From contig CAZSMC010000001.1 of the NCBI GenBank assembly GCA_964607755.1, positions 1 through 64,000 of the forward strand: DNA of 64,000 nt. The letters run 5' to 3'. The translations under genes and the position numbers were made by a program. Origin of the DNA: CAZSMC01 sp964607755 (lineage in GTDB: Bacteria > Zhuqueibacterota > Zhuqueibacteria > Residuimicrobiales > Krinioviventaceae). The stretch's first letter is position 1, and every line of letters begins with the position of its first letter. Below the pieces are notes generated by a model. It was not told the origin of the DNA. It did not search any database and saw nothing but the letters and a program-made list of their open reading frames with translations. Shown here in pieces: positions 43,083-52,429 of the stretch.

Positions 43083-43950
43083 CATGAAAAAAAACCGTAT
43101 TCTTTTTTTACTGGGTTTTGTTTTTGTGATAATGTGTACCCAGCAGAAAAGAGATGCGTCTCCGGTTATTGCACGCGCAAATAATTCCCAGTTTACTGTG
43201 AATGATTTAAGAGAGGTTATTCCGTCTCATACCGGTTTTAATATCTCGAAAGTTCAGATACAGGATTACATCCAGCGGTGGATAGAGCGGGAAATGGTTT
43301 ACGAAAAAGCTTTGAGTATGGGGCTGGACGACAACCCTCAGGTTCAAAAAAAGCTTTATAATTTAAAAAAAGATTATCTGGTTGCTGTATATTTGGAACA
43401 AAACATTGACAACCAAATTACAATATCCGAAGACGAGATCGAATCGTTTTACAATGAAAATGCCGAAGAGTTGGTTCGTCCAGAGGATTTGTATTATGTC
43501 AATTACGTGCTGGCCTCGGATTACCGGACAGCCAATTCCATTCGTCTCAAAATTCGCGACGGTGATTATCTGGACGTTATCGCTCAGGATAGCACGTTTA
43601 AGGCGAATAATAACGTGTACAGAGATTTAGGCTGGGTAACGCTTGATGGACTGTCGGAGACACTGGCGAGTAAAGTGAAATGGCTGAGTGTAGACAAACC
43701 GTCAAACCCGTTCAAAACAGATGCCGGTTATGGCGTTGTTTTAGTAACCGGCATTCGCAAAAAAGGCGAAACTCAAAGCCTGGAAGAAGTACGTGATCAA
43801 CTTGTTCAGCGGCTTCGGGTTTCCAAACGAGAAAAGCGTTATGCCCAACTGATTAATGAACTCAAAGAGAATTCAGACGTTAAAGTGAATTGGACAATTT
43901 TGGATTCATTACATATATTAGGAAATGAGAGTGATCATGTTGAAAATTAA
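43075..43950 (+). CDS. SurA/PrsA-like chaperone lipoprotein with a degenerate parvulin domain
   Basis: Seen: lipoprotein signal ending VIMC (after ILFLLGFVFV), a helical chaperone N-domain with an IERE motif (YIQRWIEREMVYEKALSMGL), and a C-terminal parvulin-like fold in which the usual ARHIL strand is replaced by YYVNYVLASDY and the GGDLG loop by YRDLGWV. This suggests that isomerase activity is lost and only chaperone function remains; that is inference. ATG 43075 overlaps the stop of the preceding gene by 8 bases, and a second ATG follows 3 codons later. It sits between two fuller parvulins. Confidence 0.78.
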   Translation: MNNMKKNRILFLLGFVFVIMCTQQKRDASPVIARANNSQFTVNDLREVIPSHTGFNISKVQIQDYIQRWIEREMVYEKALSMGLDDNPQVQKKLYNLKKDYLVAVYLEQNIDNQITISEDEIESFYNENAEELVRPEDLYYVNYVLASDYRTANSIRLKIRDGDYLDVIAQDSTFKANNNVYRDLGWVTLDGLSETLASKVKWLSVDKPSNPFKTDAGYGVVLVTGIRKKGETQSLEEVRDQLVQRLRVSKREKRYAQLINELKENSDVKVNWTILDSLHILGNESDHVEN

Positions 43951-45220
43951 AACAAGGCTTTTACTTGGATTATTTTTTGTCTCGTCATTGTTTGCGCAAC
44001 AGGTTCTGGATCGCATTGTGGCCATTGTGGACGATGAAATTATCCTCGAATCTGAAGTCACGCAAATGGCGTACATGATGAGTATGCAAGCCGGTGTACA
44101 GCCACAACAGAACCCCGAAACGTTTCAGCAATTCCGGCAACAGGCTCTGGAAAGCTTTGTTAATAAAGAACTGCTTCTCATCAAAGCTGAAGAAGATACA
44201 ATCGAAGCTGATGAGCGACAGGTAGAAACTTATTTGGATCAGCAAATAGCCTCAGTGATTCAGCAAGCTGGAGGCGAGGATCAAGTGGAGGCGACTCTGG
44301 GTATTCCGCTATCGCGTCTGCGACGAAGCTACCGGGATGAAATAAGAAAGGACCTTCGCGCTAATATGGTCAAACAAACAATGTTGGCTGATGTGGAGGT
44401 GACGCGACGGGAAGTCAAGCAATTTTATAAATCAATGCCAGATTCAGCGCGGCAACTGAAAGAGGCTGTGGATATTAGCCATATTCTCATAGAACCCAAA
44501 CCAGGAGAAAAAGCCCGCATGGAAGCTCTTGAAGAGGCACAAGACCTGCGGCAACAGATTTTAGATGGTGCAGATTTTGCCAAACTGGCGCGCGAACATT
44601 CGGATGACCAGCAGTCAGCGCGTCGAGGCGGGGATTTGGGTTTTATGTCACGAGAGGATTTTGTCCGCGCCTATGCTGAAGCCGCTTATAATTTGGAACC
44701 CGGTGAAGTGTCAGAGGTGGTCGAATCCGAATTCGGTTACCACATTATTAAACTTGAAGCCAAGCGCGGTGAAAAAATTCATACCCGGCATATTCTTATT
44801 TCTGTTGAACCGACCCGAGCTGATCTGGTAGCCGCCGCGGATACGATAAAAATGATTCATGATAAATTGCTTAAAGGCGCCAATTTTGACAGCATGGTCC
44901 TCGAGTATTCCGATGATAAATCAACACGTGCGGATAGAGGTCATTTAGGCCTTTATGAAATACAACAGCTTCAACAAATGGCGAGCGAGTTTGTTTATGC
45001 ACTTGAGGATGTTAAAGAAGATCACTATAGCGAACCTGTGAGAACGCAATACGGATTTCATGTGCTAAAACTGCATTCGCGCGATAAATCACGCGAACTC
45101 AATTTGGAAAGAGATAGAGACAAAATAGAGCAAATGGCACTTCAGCACAAGCAACAACAGATTTTACAGGATTGGATCGATGAAAAGAAAAAGCAAGTTT
45201 ACGTAGAATATAAAAATTAA
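43937..45220 (+). CDS. surA: SurA-like periplasmic peptidyl-prolyl isomerase
   Basis: Periplasmic chaperone for outer-membrane proteins. Seen: cleavable signal (LLLGLFFVSSLFAQ), then VLDRIVAIVDDEIILESEV, the SurA N-terminal hallmark, a chaperone helical region, and two parvulin domains: DISHILIEPKPGEKARMEAL ... RGGDLGFMSREDFVRAYAEAAY, and HTRHILISVEPTRADL ... RADRGHLGLYEIQQL. The C-terminal helix (QILQDWIDEKKKQVYVEY) completes the SurA layout. About 427 residues, close to the family length. The ATG at 43937 is preferred because GAGAG precedes it; ATG 43925 is in frame. It overlaps the previous gene by 14 bases. Confidence 0.92.
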   Translation: MLKIKTRLLLGLFFVSSLFAQQVLDRIVAIVDDEIILESEVTQMAYMMSMQAGVQPQQNPETFQQFRQQALESFVNKELLLIKAEEDTIEADERQVETYLDQQIASVIQQAGGEDQVEATLGIPLSRLRRSYRDEIRKDLRANMVKQTMLADVEVTRREVKQFYKSMPDSARQLKEAVDISHILIEPKPGEKARMEALEEAQDLRQQILDGADFAKLAREHSDDQQSARRGGDLGFMSREDFVRAYAEAAYNLEPGEVSEVVESEFGYHIIKLEAKRGEKIHTRHILISVEPTRADLVAAADTIKMIHDKLLKGANFDSMVLEYSDDKSTRADRGHLGLYEIQQLQQMASEFVYALEDVKEDHYSEPVRTQYGFHVLKLHSRDKSRELNLERDRDKIEQMALQHKQQQILQDWIDEKKKQVYVEYKN

Positions 45221-45265
45221 TTTCGAATATCATTTTTTTCTATGCATTAATGACAGCCGTTTTAT

Positions 45266-45943
45266 ATGAAATGGATACGTTATATAATTATAGCACTCGC
45301 ATTTTTGTTGTTTGTCAAGACGGGTTTTGCACAAATTGCTTCCAATACCAATCACTTTACCATCGGCAGGCTCCGGTACAGCGGTGGGGGTGATTGGTAC
45401 AACAATCCCTCTTGCATTCCCAATTTACTCGACTTTATCTCAAATAACGCAAACATTCAAACCGCAGATGATGAAGTTCGTGTGTCCATCATGGATGAGC
45501 ATTTATTTTCCATACCTGTGCTTTTTATGACAGGCCATGGCCGTGTTTCCTTTGCTCCGAAAGAAGCGGAGCGGCTGCGAGTATATCTCACAAATGGCGG
45601 CTTTTTGTATGCTGATGATGATTATGGTATGGACGAACATTTCCGTCGTGAGATGAAAAAGGTGTTCCCTGATAAACAGCTTGTGGAAATTCCTTTTTCA
45701 CACGAGATTTTTCACAACCATTTTGATTTCCCCAACGGTCTTCCAAAAATTCATAAACATGACGAAAAATCACCACAGGCGTTTGGCTACTTTCACAACG
45801 GCCGATTGGTGGTTTTTTATACTATTGAAACCAACATCTCTGACGGTTGGGCGGACCCGGATGTTCACGGTGATCCGCCAGATGTACGCGAGCAAGCCCT
45901 CAAAATGGGATTAAACATCATAAAATATGCGTTGACACATTGA
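45266..45943 (+). CDS. DUF4159 family secreted protein
   Basis: A 225-residue exported protein with signal peptide (residues 1-22, ending TGFAQ). Seen: FTIGRLRYSGGGDWYNNPSCIPNL at the start of the domain, FMTGHGRVSFAPKEAERLRVYLTNGGFLYADDDYGMDE in the middle, a pattern typical of DUF4159, whose fold is related to glutamine-amidotransferase-like or flavodoxin-like domains. Biochemical function is unknown. In other genomes the domain occurs near the aerotolerance (Bat/MoxR) genes; those are not in this window. Its TGA stop overlaps the start of the next gene (TTGA). Confidence 0.85.
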   Translation: MKWIRYIIIALAFLLFVKTGFAQIASNTNHFTIGRLRYSGGGDWYNNPSCIPNLLDFISNNANIQTADDEVRVSIMDEHLFSIPVLFMTGHGRVSFAPKEAERLRVYLTNGGFLYADDDYGMDEHFRREMKKVFPDKQLVEIPFSHEIFHNHFDFPNGLPKIHKHDEKSPQAFGYFHNGRLVVFYTIETNISDGWADPDVHGDPPDVREQALKMGLNIIKYALTH

Positions 45944-48900
45944 GTACATCGACATCCACATACACAATACTGACGAAAAAACTGGCACGTTATCGCCGCC
46001 GTGAAAAGCGCATTCACCTGCTAACCGGGTTGCTGCGTTTTCTATGGACGGCGATTCCATTTGTGCTGCTCGTCTCCGCATTGGAAGTTCTTACTCAACC
46101 GGAACCCGGAACCCGGATGATTTTTACTGTGGTTTTAGCAGCAGGAATTTTTGCCAGTCTGAGCATCTTTGTTTTTCCGCCGCTCTTTCGGCTTTTTTTT
46201 CAACCCCATTCGCCCTCTTTGTTAAGCATCGCGCTCAAGGTTGGCCCGAATTACCAGAATGTGAATGACCGGTTAGCCAATGCGCTGGAAATTTTTCAGA
46301 ATGCAGAACGCGACCGCGAACGCTATTCCATGCCGCTTATCGAAGCCTCGCTGGATGAAATGCGCGATTCGGTCATTGATGAGGATTTTGCCGGTAAGGT
46401 CAGTACGGCAGGATTGAAAAAAACATCCCGGTATGCCGCGCTCAGCATTACCGGCTGTATGTTGTTGTGGGCGTTGTTCCTACCTGCTTTTTCTTCTTTG
46501 CATCGAATTTTGCACCCCTATACAGATTATACATCCACTAAAAATATTACATTTAACGTTTCACCAGGATCGGCAAACGTGTTAAAAGGCAATTCGCTCA
46601 AGGTAGCAGCCTGGGTGTCGGACAGTACAAGCAAAGAAATTCAGTTAACTATATCAAGAAAAGACAGAGAGCAAAACTATCCGTTAACCCGAAGCAGGGA
46701 CGATACCTTCCGGTATCAGGTTGAAAACATCAAGGAATCGTTTGATTATTATTTGTCCGTTGCTGAACAACAATCCGAGCTTTATACCATCTCTGTCATC
46801 GAACGTCCGTTGTTGCGGCTTTTGCAGCTAAAAATCGTACCGCCTTCCTATGCCCAGATGGATCCGATTTTGATGGAGGAAAATGTAGGGGATATTAACG
46901 CGCTAAAAGGATCAGGCGTGCATCTCACGGGACAGGCTAACAAAAACATCGCCAATGCGGAATTGATTTTTGAACACAGAGACATACTGCAGCTTCGGAT
47001 TAATAAAGATCGGCTATCCGGAAATTTTAAAATATGGCGAGATGATACCTATCACCTTAATTTAACTGATGAACACGCTATTCACAATGAATCACCGATC
47101 GAGTATCACATCCGGGTGCTTGCTGATCAAAAGCCGTTTGTTCGCATTGTTTCTCCTGGCAGGGATACAGACCTCGGTGAAGGCATGATTGTGCCGCTGG
47201 CTATCGATGCTCAGGACGATTACGGCATTTCACGTCTAAGACTGGCTTTTCAGATTTTGCTTGAAGGCAAGGACAAAATCGATTCAACTGCTTTTGCGTT
47301 TCAAGATATTCAAGGATTCAATGCCAATCAAGAACACGTCGAGGTGGCATTTGATTGGGATTTGAGCCAGTCCGATCTGCTGCCTGGCGATGAAGTGGTT
47401 TACTATGTTGAGGCTTATGACAATGATACGGTGAGTGGGCCCAAGCGCGCTCAAACCAAAATGTATCGGGCGCGGTTTCCATCGCTTTATGAAATGTATC
47501 AGGACATGACTCAGAATCAGGACACGGCCATCAATGAAATTGAAGAAGCATACAAAAAAAGCCGCGAACTGCAAGAGAGAGTCGAAAAGATAAATCGCAA
47601 ATTGAAACGCGACCAGGAACTGGACTGGGAAAAGAAGCAGCAGATCGCGGAAATTCGCAAACAACAGCAGGACATTGAAGAGCACTTGCAAAAAGTGGCC
47701 GATAACATGGAGCAGATTCTGGAAAAATCTGAAAAAGATCAACTTCTCTCGCCGGAGACGTTGGAAAAGTATGAAAAACTCCAGGACATGTTCCGCGAGA
47801 TTATGACTCCGGAACTCGAAGACGCGATGAAAAAGATGGGCGAGGCCATGAAAAACCTCGATCAAAATCTTGTAAAAAAAGCGATGGAAGATTTCAAGCT
47901 CTACGAAGAAGATTTTAATAAAAGCCTCGACAGGACCATGGCTTTGCTAAAGCGATTAAAAGTTGAACAAAACTTAGATCAAGCCGCAAAAATGGCAAAA
48001 GACCTGGCCAACCGGCAGGAACATATTAAAGAGCGCGCCGCTAAAGAAAATGTGGACAAAGAGCGTTTAGCCCGCGAGCAGGAACGCATCGAGGAAGACT
48101 CCAAAGCATTATCTGAATTATTAAAAGAATTGCAGCAAGATATGGCCGAAGATTTGACCATGCCTAAAAAACAGGTTGATCAAGCGCGCGCCGAAATGGA
48201 AAGCAAAAGCTTGCAGCAAAAATTAACTGATCTAAAACAAATGCTGCAACAGCGCAAAATGGGGCAAATGTCAGAAACCTCAACGCAGACGCAGCAACAG
48301 TTTCAAAGAGTTGCCAACCAACTCGACATCGCCAGGCAGATGATGAGTGGTGAAATGGCGCAAAAGACAATGCGGGCGATGCAGCGGAGCAGTCAGCAAT
48401 TGCTGGAGCTTTCCAAACGCCAGGAAGAGCTGGTTAATCAAACCAGGAATTTGGCTAAAAACAGTCCGCAATACCAAAACAAAGCCCAAAAGCAACAGGA
48501 GACTGCTGCTGCTCTCGAACGCGTGATGAACGAAATGTACAACGCATCAAAACAAAGTATGGGCATGGACCCGCGAATCAGTCAGTCCATGGGACAGGCC
48601 AGGCAAAAAATGGATCAGGCGCTCAAGCAAATGGAAGAGCGCAACAGCGCCCAGGCGTCCGCTCATCAGCAGCAAGCCATGGCGCAGTTAAACCAGGCTG
48701 TTAAACAGATTCAAAATTCAATGAACAACATGCAGCAACAGGGCCGCGGTGGCGGTATGAGCTACCAGCAGATGCTTCAGCACATGCAGCAAATGTCACA
48801 GAGTCAGCAGCAAATCAACCAGCAGACCATGGGACTTTCACAGGAGGGTCAACTTTCTCTCGGACAGCAGGCTGCCATGTCGCGTTTGGCATCACAGCAG

Positions 48901-49308
48901 CAAAGCGTTAGAAAATCGATGCAGCAGTTGGCAAAAGAAGCCGGAGATATGGATGAAATCCTGGGAAGTCTCGACAAAATCGCCGAAGATATGGAAAAGG
49001 TTGAAAAAGATTTTCTCGAAAACAAGATAACCCGGGAAACCATTCAGCGGCAAAACAAAATTCTCTCGCGAATGCTGGATGCGCAGAAATCTGTTCGCGA
49101 ACGCGAATACAGCCGCAAAAGAAGAGCTGAAACGGCTGAGGATTACGCGATTAAACGTCCTGATGAGTTACCTGAAGATTTGGGTGAGCGTATTAATGCA
49201 CTGCAACGCACTTTGCTGCAGGCTAAAAAAGAAGGCTATAGCAGGGATTATTTAAAACTGATTGAAGACTATTTTAAAGCATTGTCAGAATATGAAAAAG
49301 CAAATTAA
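45940..49308 (+). CDS. DUF4175-like membrane protein with very long Gln/Met-rich coiled coil
   Basis: A 1122-residue protein. Seen: two or three membrane helices in the first 190 residues (FLWTAIPFVLLVSALEVL; FTVVLAAGIFASLSIFVF; LSITGCMLLWALFLPAF), a periplasmic beta-rich region (about 200-500) with repeated Ig-like strands, and then about 600 residues of nearly uninterrupted heptad coil rich in Gln, Met, Lys and Glu (from DTAINEIEEAYKKS to the end). This matches the DUF4175 layout. TTG start at 45940 overlaps the previous stop (TTGA). The tail end overlaps the TPR gene by 17 bases. The structural role, perhaps a scaffold across the periplasm, is inference. Confidence 0.8.
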   Translation: MSTSTSTYTILTKKLARYRRREKRIHLLTGLLRFLWTAIPFVLLVSALEVLTQPEPGTRMIFTVVLAAGIFASLSIFVFPPLFRLFFQPHSPSLLSIALKVGPNYQNVNDRLANALEIFQNAERDRERYSMPLIEASLDEMRDSVIDEDFAGKVSTAGLKKTSRYAALSITGCMLLWALFLPAFSSLHRILHPYTDYTSTKNITFNVSPGSANVLKGNSLKVAAWVSDSTSKEIQLTISRKDREQNYPLTRSRDDTFRYQVENIKESFDYYLSVAEQQSELYTISVIERPLLRLLQLKIVPPSYAQMDPILMEENVGDINALKGSGVHLTGQANKNIANAELIFEHRDILQLRINKDRLSGNFKIWRDDTYHLNLTDEHAIHNESPIEYHIRVLADQKPFVRIVSPGRDTDLGEGMIVPLAIDAQDDYGISRLRLAFQILLEGKDKIDSTAFAFQDIQGFNANQEHVEVAFDWDLSQSDLLPGDEVVYYVEAYDNDTVSGPKRAQTKMYRARFPSLYEMYQDMTQNQDTAINEIEEAYKKSRELQERVEKINRKLKRDQELDWEKKQQIAEIRKQQQDIEEHLQKVADNMEQILEKSEKDQLLSPETLEKYEKLQDMFREIMTPELEDAMKKMGEAMKNLDQNLVKKAMEDFKLYEEDFNKSLDRTMALLKRLKVEQNLDQAAKMAKDLANRQEHIKERAAKENVDKERLAREQERIEEDSKALSELLKELQQDMAEDLTMPKKQVDQARAEMESKSLQQKLTDLKQMLQQRKMGQMSETSTQTQQQFQRVANQLDIARQMMSGEMAQKTMRAMQRSSQQLLELSKRQEELVNQTRNLAKNSPQYQNKAQKQQETAAALERVMNEMYNASKQSMGMDPRISQSMGQARQKMDQALKQMEERNSAQASAHQQQAMAQLNQAVKQIQNSMNNMQQQGRGGGMSYQQMLQHMQQMSQSQQQINQQTMGLSQEGQLSLGQQAAMSRLASQQQSVRKSMQQLAKEAGDMDEILGSLDKIAEDMEKVEKDFLENKITRETIQRQNKILSRMLDAQKSVREREYSRKRRAETAEDYAIKRPDELPEDLGERINALQRTLLQAKKEGYSRDYLKLIEDYFKALSEYEKAN

Positions 49309-51139
49309 AAGCATTTTTTATCCTCTGATCGTTATATTTCTTTTCAATTTGGCTTTTTTATCGAGAGCCCAGCAGATAAATCAGGCATCTCTCAATATGC
49401 TCCGGCAATCTGCCAATATTTTCGAACGCTCTGGTGATTACAAAAAAGCGGCAGACTGGTATATAGAAATGTGCCATCGAGCACCAGACAATCTTGCCGC
49501 TTATATGGGCGCGAAACGTAATTTGCTGCGCATTCCGGACTATGACCGGTTGGAACAGCTCATCCTTTTTTTAAAAACAAAACGATCAGACATTCGTTTC
49601 GATGTGGATCTGGCACTCATCGATTATAAGCGGGGGCATGTCAAAAGAGCGAAAAAGAAATGGACAGAGATTCTGAACACATACAAAGGCACGAATCAAG
49701 CATACGCGTTTGTGGGACAGGCTTATATGGAAACCGGATTGTATGATCAAGCCGTCAAAGTATACAAACGCGCACGCCAGGAATTTGAGAATCCCACTTT
49801 GTACATTTTTAATCTGGCAGCGGTTTATAAAGCGCAGGGCAAAATAAAAGAGTTAATCAACGAATATCTTAACTATATCCAGGAAAATCCGCAGCAGATA
49901 AACTATATTCAATCTCAAATCGAGCAAATTGTTAAAACCAAAGAGCAGGTGGAAGAAACCCTGGATCACCTGAAAGATGAACTGGATCAGCGTCCCGGAA
50001 TTGACTGGGCTATTCATCTTTTTATGGCTGATGTGGCGACCCTGAGCCGGCAGTACGATATCAGCTACAAACATTACCTGAGTTTCGAAACCAAAGTTGC
50101 AGAAACTGAAGTAAAAAAATTTATCCGGGAATACGAACCCGGTCAATATCTTTACAGCTTTGCCCAAACCGCGCTTCAGGATGGTCATATTCAACCGGCT
50201 CAAAAAGCGTTCGAAACAGTTATTCAGGAATTCCCCAAAAGCACCAGTGCGGCGCGTTCACAGCTTGGCCTGGCACAGGTCTATGAAAGTTATGGAGATT
50301 ACGAACGCACTTTGAACCATCTGAATAGTTATGCGAAAAACAATCGGCAATCCACTCAAGCCATCGTCGCCATGATGAGAGTTGGCGATATCTACTTGCA
50401 TAAACTTTACAATATCGAGATGGCTCGTCAGGCTTTTCAATATGTTGTGGAATATTATCCGGATACAAACTATAGCCTCGAAGCGCAATTCAAACTCTGT
50501 GACTGCGCCATTGCGACAAATGATTTTGCAACGGCTGAAGACTATCTCACAAAAGTGCGCCAGCAATCCACTGAAAAACAAAAATATGCTTTGCAATCGC
50601 TTTACCGGTTAGCTCAGCTTGAATTTTACAGACAACGTCCCCGAAAAGCACTCGGATATTTAAACGAATTTTTCAAAGCAGAAAACACAGGCATTGAAGA
50701 GCTTGAAAATGATGCGCTCGAACTATCCATGCTTTTAACATCCAATATTAACGATTCGACAAGTCTGGCCGTTTACGGCAAAGCCACTCTTTTGCATGAA
50801 CAGCAAAAGTATGAAAAGAGCGCCAGCCTGGTGCGGGATTTTTTGAACGAGGTTCCGGGCACGCCATTGCGCGACAGAATGCTGCTTTTGCTCGCTCAAA
50901 ATCATCTAAAAGTGCAAGATTATGACCAGGCAGTCAATGATTCCAAAGCTGTTTATGAAAATGAGGAGAGCTTGTATCGCGACAAGGCGGCTATAACTAT
51001 AGCCGGAATTTATGAACAGGAATTGAATAATATCGAAATGGCTCGGAATTTTTATGAGAAAATATTGGTCGAATTTCCGAACAGCATTTACGTGGAACAA
51101 GCTCGAGAACGACTTCGTGACCTGGAAGACAAGGGGTGA
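49292..51139 (+). CDS. secreted TPR-repeat protein
   Basis: About 615 residues with a signal peptide (FYPLIVIFLFNLAFLSRAQ) and tetratricopeptide-like helical repeats along the whole length, for example RSGDYKKAADWYIEMCHRAPDNLAAYMG near residue 30, ETGLYDQAVKVYKRARQEF near 150, DGHIQPAQKAFETVIQEFPKS near 300, and KVQDYDQAVNDSKAVYE near 530. TPRs hold protein complexes together. I chose ATG 49292 since the product then begins with the basic n-region MKKQIKSIF; the open frame begins at 49262. It overlaps the coiled-coil gene and is followed 3 bases later by the next gene, so it belongs to one operon. Confidence 0.88.
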   Translation: MKKQIKSIFYPLIVIFLFNLAFLSRAQQINQASLNMLRQSANIFERSGDYKKAADWYIEMCHRAPDNLAAYMGAKRNLLRIPDYDRLEQLILFLKTKRSDIRFDVDLALIDYKRGHVKRAKKKWTEILNTYKGTNQAYAFVGQAYMETGLYDQAVKVYKRARQEFENPTLYIFNLAAVYKAQGKIKELINEYLNYIQENPQQINYIQSQIEQIVKTKEQVEETLDHLKDELDQRPGIDWAIHLFMADVATLSRQYDISYKHYLSFETKVAETEVKKFIREYEPGQYLYSFAQTALQDGHIQPAQKAFETVIQEFPKSTSAARSQLGLAQVYESYGDYERTLNHLNSYAKNNRQSTQAIVAMMRVGDIYLHKLYNIEMARQAFQYVVEYYPDTNYSLEAQFKLCDCAIATNDFATAEDYLTKVRQQSTEKQKYALQSLYRLAQLEFYRQRPRKALGYLNEFFKAENTGIEELENDALELSMLLTSNINDSTSLAVYGKATLLHEQQKYEKSASLVRDFLNEVPGTPLRDRMLLLLAQNHLKVQDYDQAVNDSKAVYENEESLYRDKAAITIAGIYEQELNNIEMARNFYEKILVEFPNSIYVEQARERLRDLEDKG

Positions 51140-51142
51140 TCG

Positions 51143-52414
51143 ATGATTCGAAAATCAATTTTCAATTTTATTATCCTTACTCTTTTGTTAGCAGCGCCGT
51201 TTGCCTTTTCACAAAAAATCTTGATCAACATGGACTTGAAACAAACGGATCATCTGAAAGCCTATGGTGTGGCTTATTGGGTGCTTGAAAAGGGCATTAA
51301 TGTCGAATGGTTGCTTAATTTTCGGGGCGGTTCGTTTATGCTCGATCATTATCCGGCTGTAGAGCGCGAGCTGCGGCTGCGCGGGGTGAGCTATGAGACG
51401 ATTGACGGCACACAAGCCTCGCAAATTTACGCGACTATCCAGGATGAAAATATGGATATCGTACTTTTGGAAAAAGTACCTAAAATCGCTATTTATGTTC
51501 CGGAAAGCAAACAAGCCTGGGACGATGCTGTTTTGCTGGCGTTGGAATATGCAGAGGTTCCTCACGAAAAATTATGGGACAAACAGGTTCTAAAAGGCGA
51601 ACTTGAAAAATTCGATTGGCTTCATCTTCATCACGAAGATTTTACCGGCCAGTACGGCAAGTTTTATGCGAACTATCGCAACACAGACTGGTACCAGGAT
51701 CAGGTTGCCAAGAACGAAGCCATGGCACGGGAAACCGGATATAACAAAGTTTCTGAGCTGAAAAAAGCGGTTGCGAGAGCTATCAAAGATTATGTCAGAC
51801 GGGGTGGATTTCTGTTTGCCATGTGTTCTGCGACGGATACTATTGATATTGCTCTTGCAGCCGAAAACGTGGATATTGTAGACACTGTCTTTGATGGAGA
51901 TCCCGTGGACCCAAATGCCCAGGAGAAACTGGATTATAGCAAATGCTTTGCATTTGAAAATTTCAAGCTAGAACCAAATCCGATGGTTTATGAATATTCA
52001 GACATTGACATTCCGCCAAGCAATGCACCTGTGTTGCGCGGGGCAGAAGCCGACTATTTCACCTTGTTTGAATTCTCAGCCAAATACGACCCGGTGCCGA
52101 CGATGCTAACCCAGTGCCACGTTAACGCCATCGAAGGTTTTATGGGACAAACAACCGGTTTTCGAAAAAGCTTGATTAAAAAATCGGTGGTCATTTTAGG
52201 TGAAGCTGAAGGGACTGAGCAGGTCAAATATTTACACGGGAATTTAGGTCGCGGAACATTCACTTTTTACGGTGGCCACGATCCGGAAGATTACCAGCAT
52301 TTTGTCAATGATCCGCCGACGCAATTATCACTGCACAAGAATTCTCCTGGTTACCGGCTTATATTGAATAACATTTTGTTCCCGGCTGCGCGCAAGAAAA
52401 AATTAAAAACCTGA
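51143..52414 (+). CDS. conserved secreted protein (often labelled 'asparagine synthetase B' in FCB genomes)
   Basis: A 423-residue exported protein with signal peptide (residues 1-23, ending FAFSQ). Seen: KILINMDLKQTDHLKAYGVAYW at the start of the mature chain, HLHHEDFTGQYGKFYANYRNTDWY in the middle, then YVRRGGFLFAMCSATDTIDIALAA, which looks like a glutamine-amidotransferase-type nucleophile elbow, and GRGTFTFYGGHDPEDYQHF. As I recall, similar proteins are called asparagine synthetase B in Bacteroidota by weak homology, but nothing in it shows the AsnB glutaminase or AMP-ligase domains, so that name should not be trusted. It is the last gene of the DUF4159-DUF4175-TPR operon. The role is unknown. 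Confidence 0.72.
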   Translation: MIRKSIFNFIILTLLLAAPFAFSQKILINMDLKQTDHLKAYGVAYWVLEKGINVEWLLNFRGGSFMLDHYPAVERELRLRGVSYETIDGTQASQIYATIQDENMDIVLLEKVPKIAIYVPESKQAWDDAVLLALEYAEVPHEKLWDKQVLKGELEKFDWLHLHHEDFTGQYGKFYANYRNTDWYQDQVAKNEAMARETGYNKVSELKKAVARAIKDYVRRGGFLFAMCSATDTIDIALAAENVDIVDTVFDGDPVDPNAQEKLDYSKCFAFENFKLEPNPMVYEYSDIDIPPSNAPVLRGAEADYFTLFEFSAKYDPVPTMLTQCHVNAIEGFMGQTTGFRKSLIKKSVVILGEAEGTEQVKYLHGNLGRGTFTFYGGHDPEDYQHFVNDPPTQLSLHKNSPGYRLILNNILFPAARKKKLKT

Positions 52415-52429
52415 TTTTTTCATTTTCCG

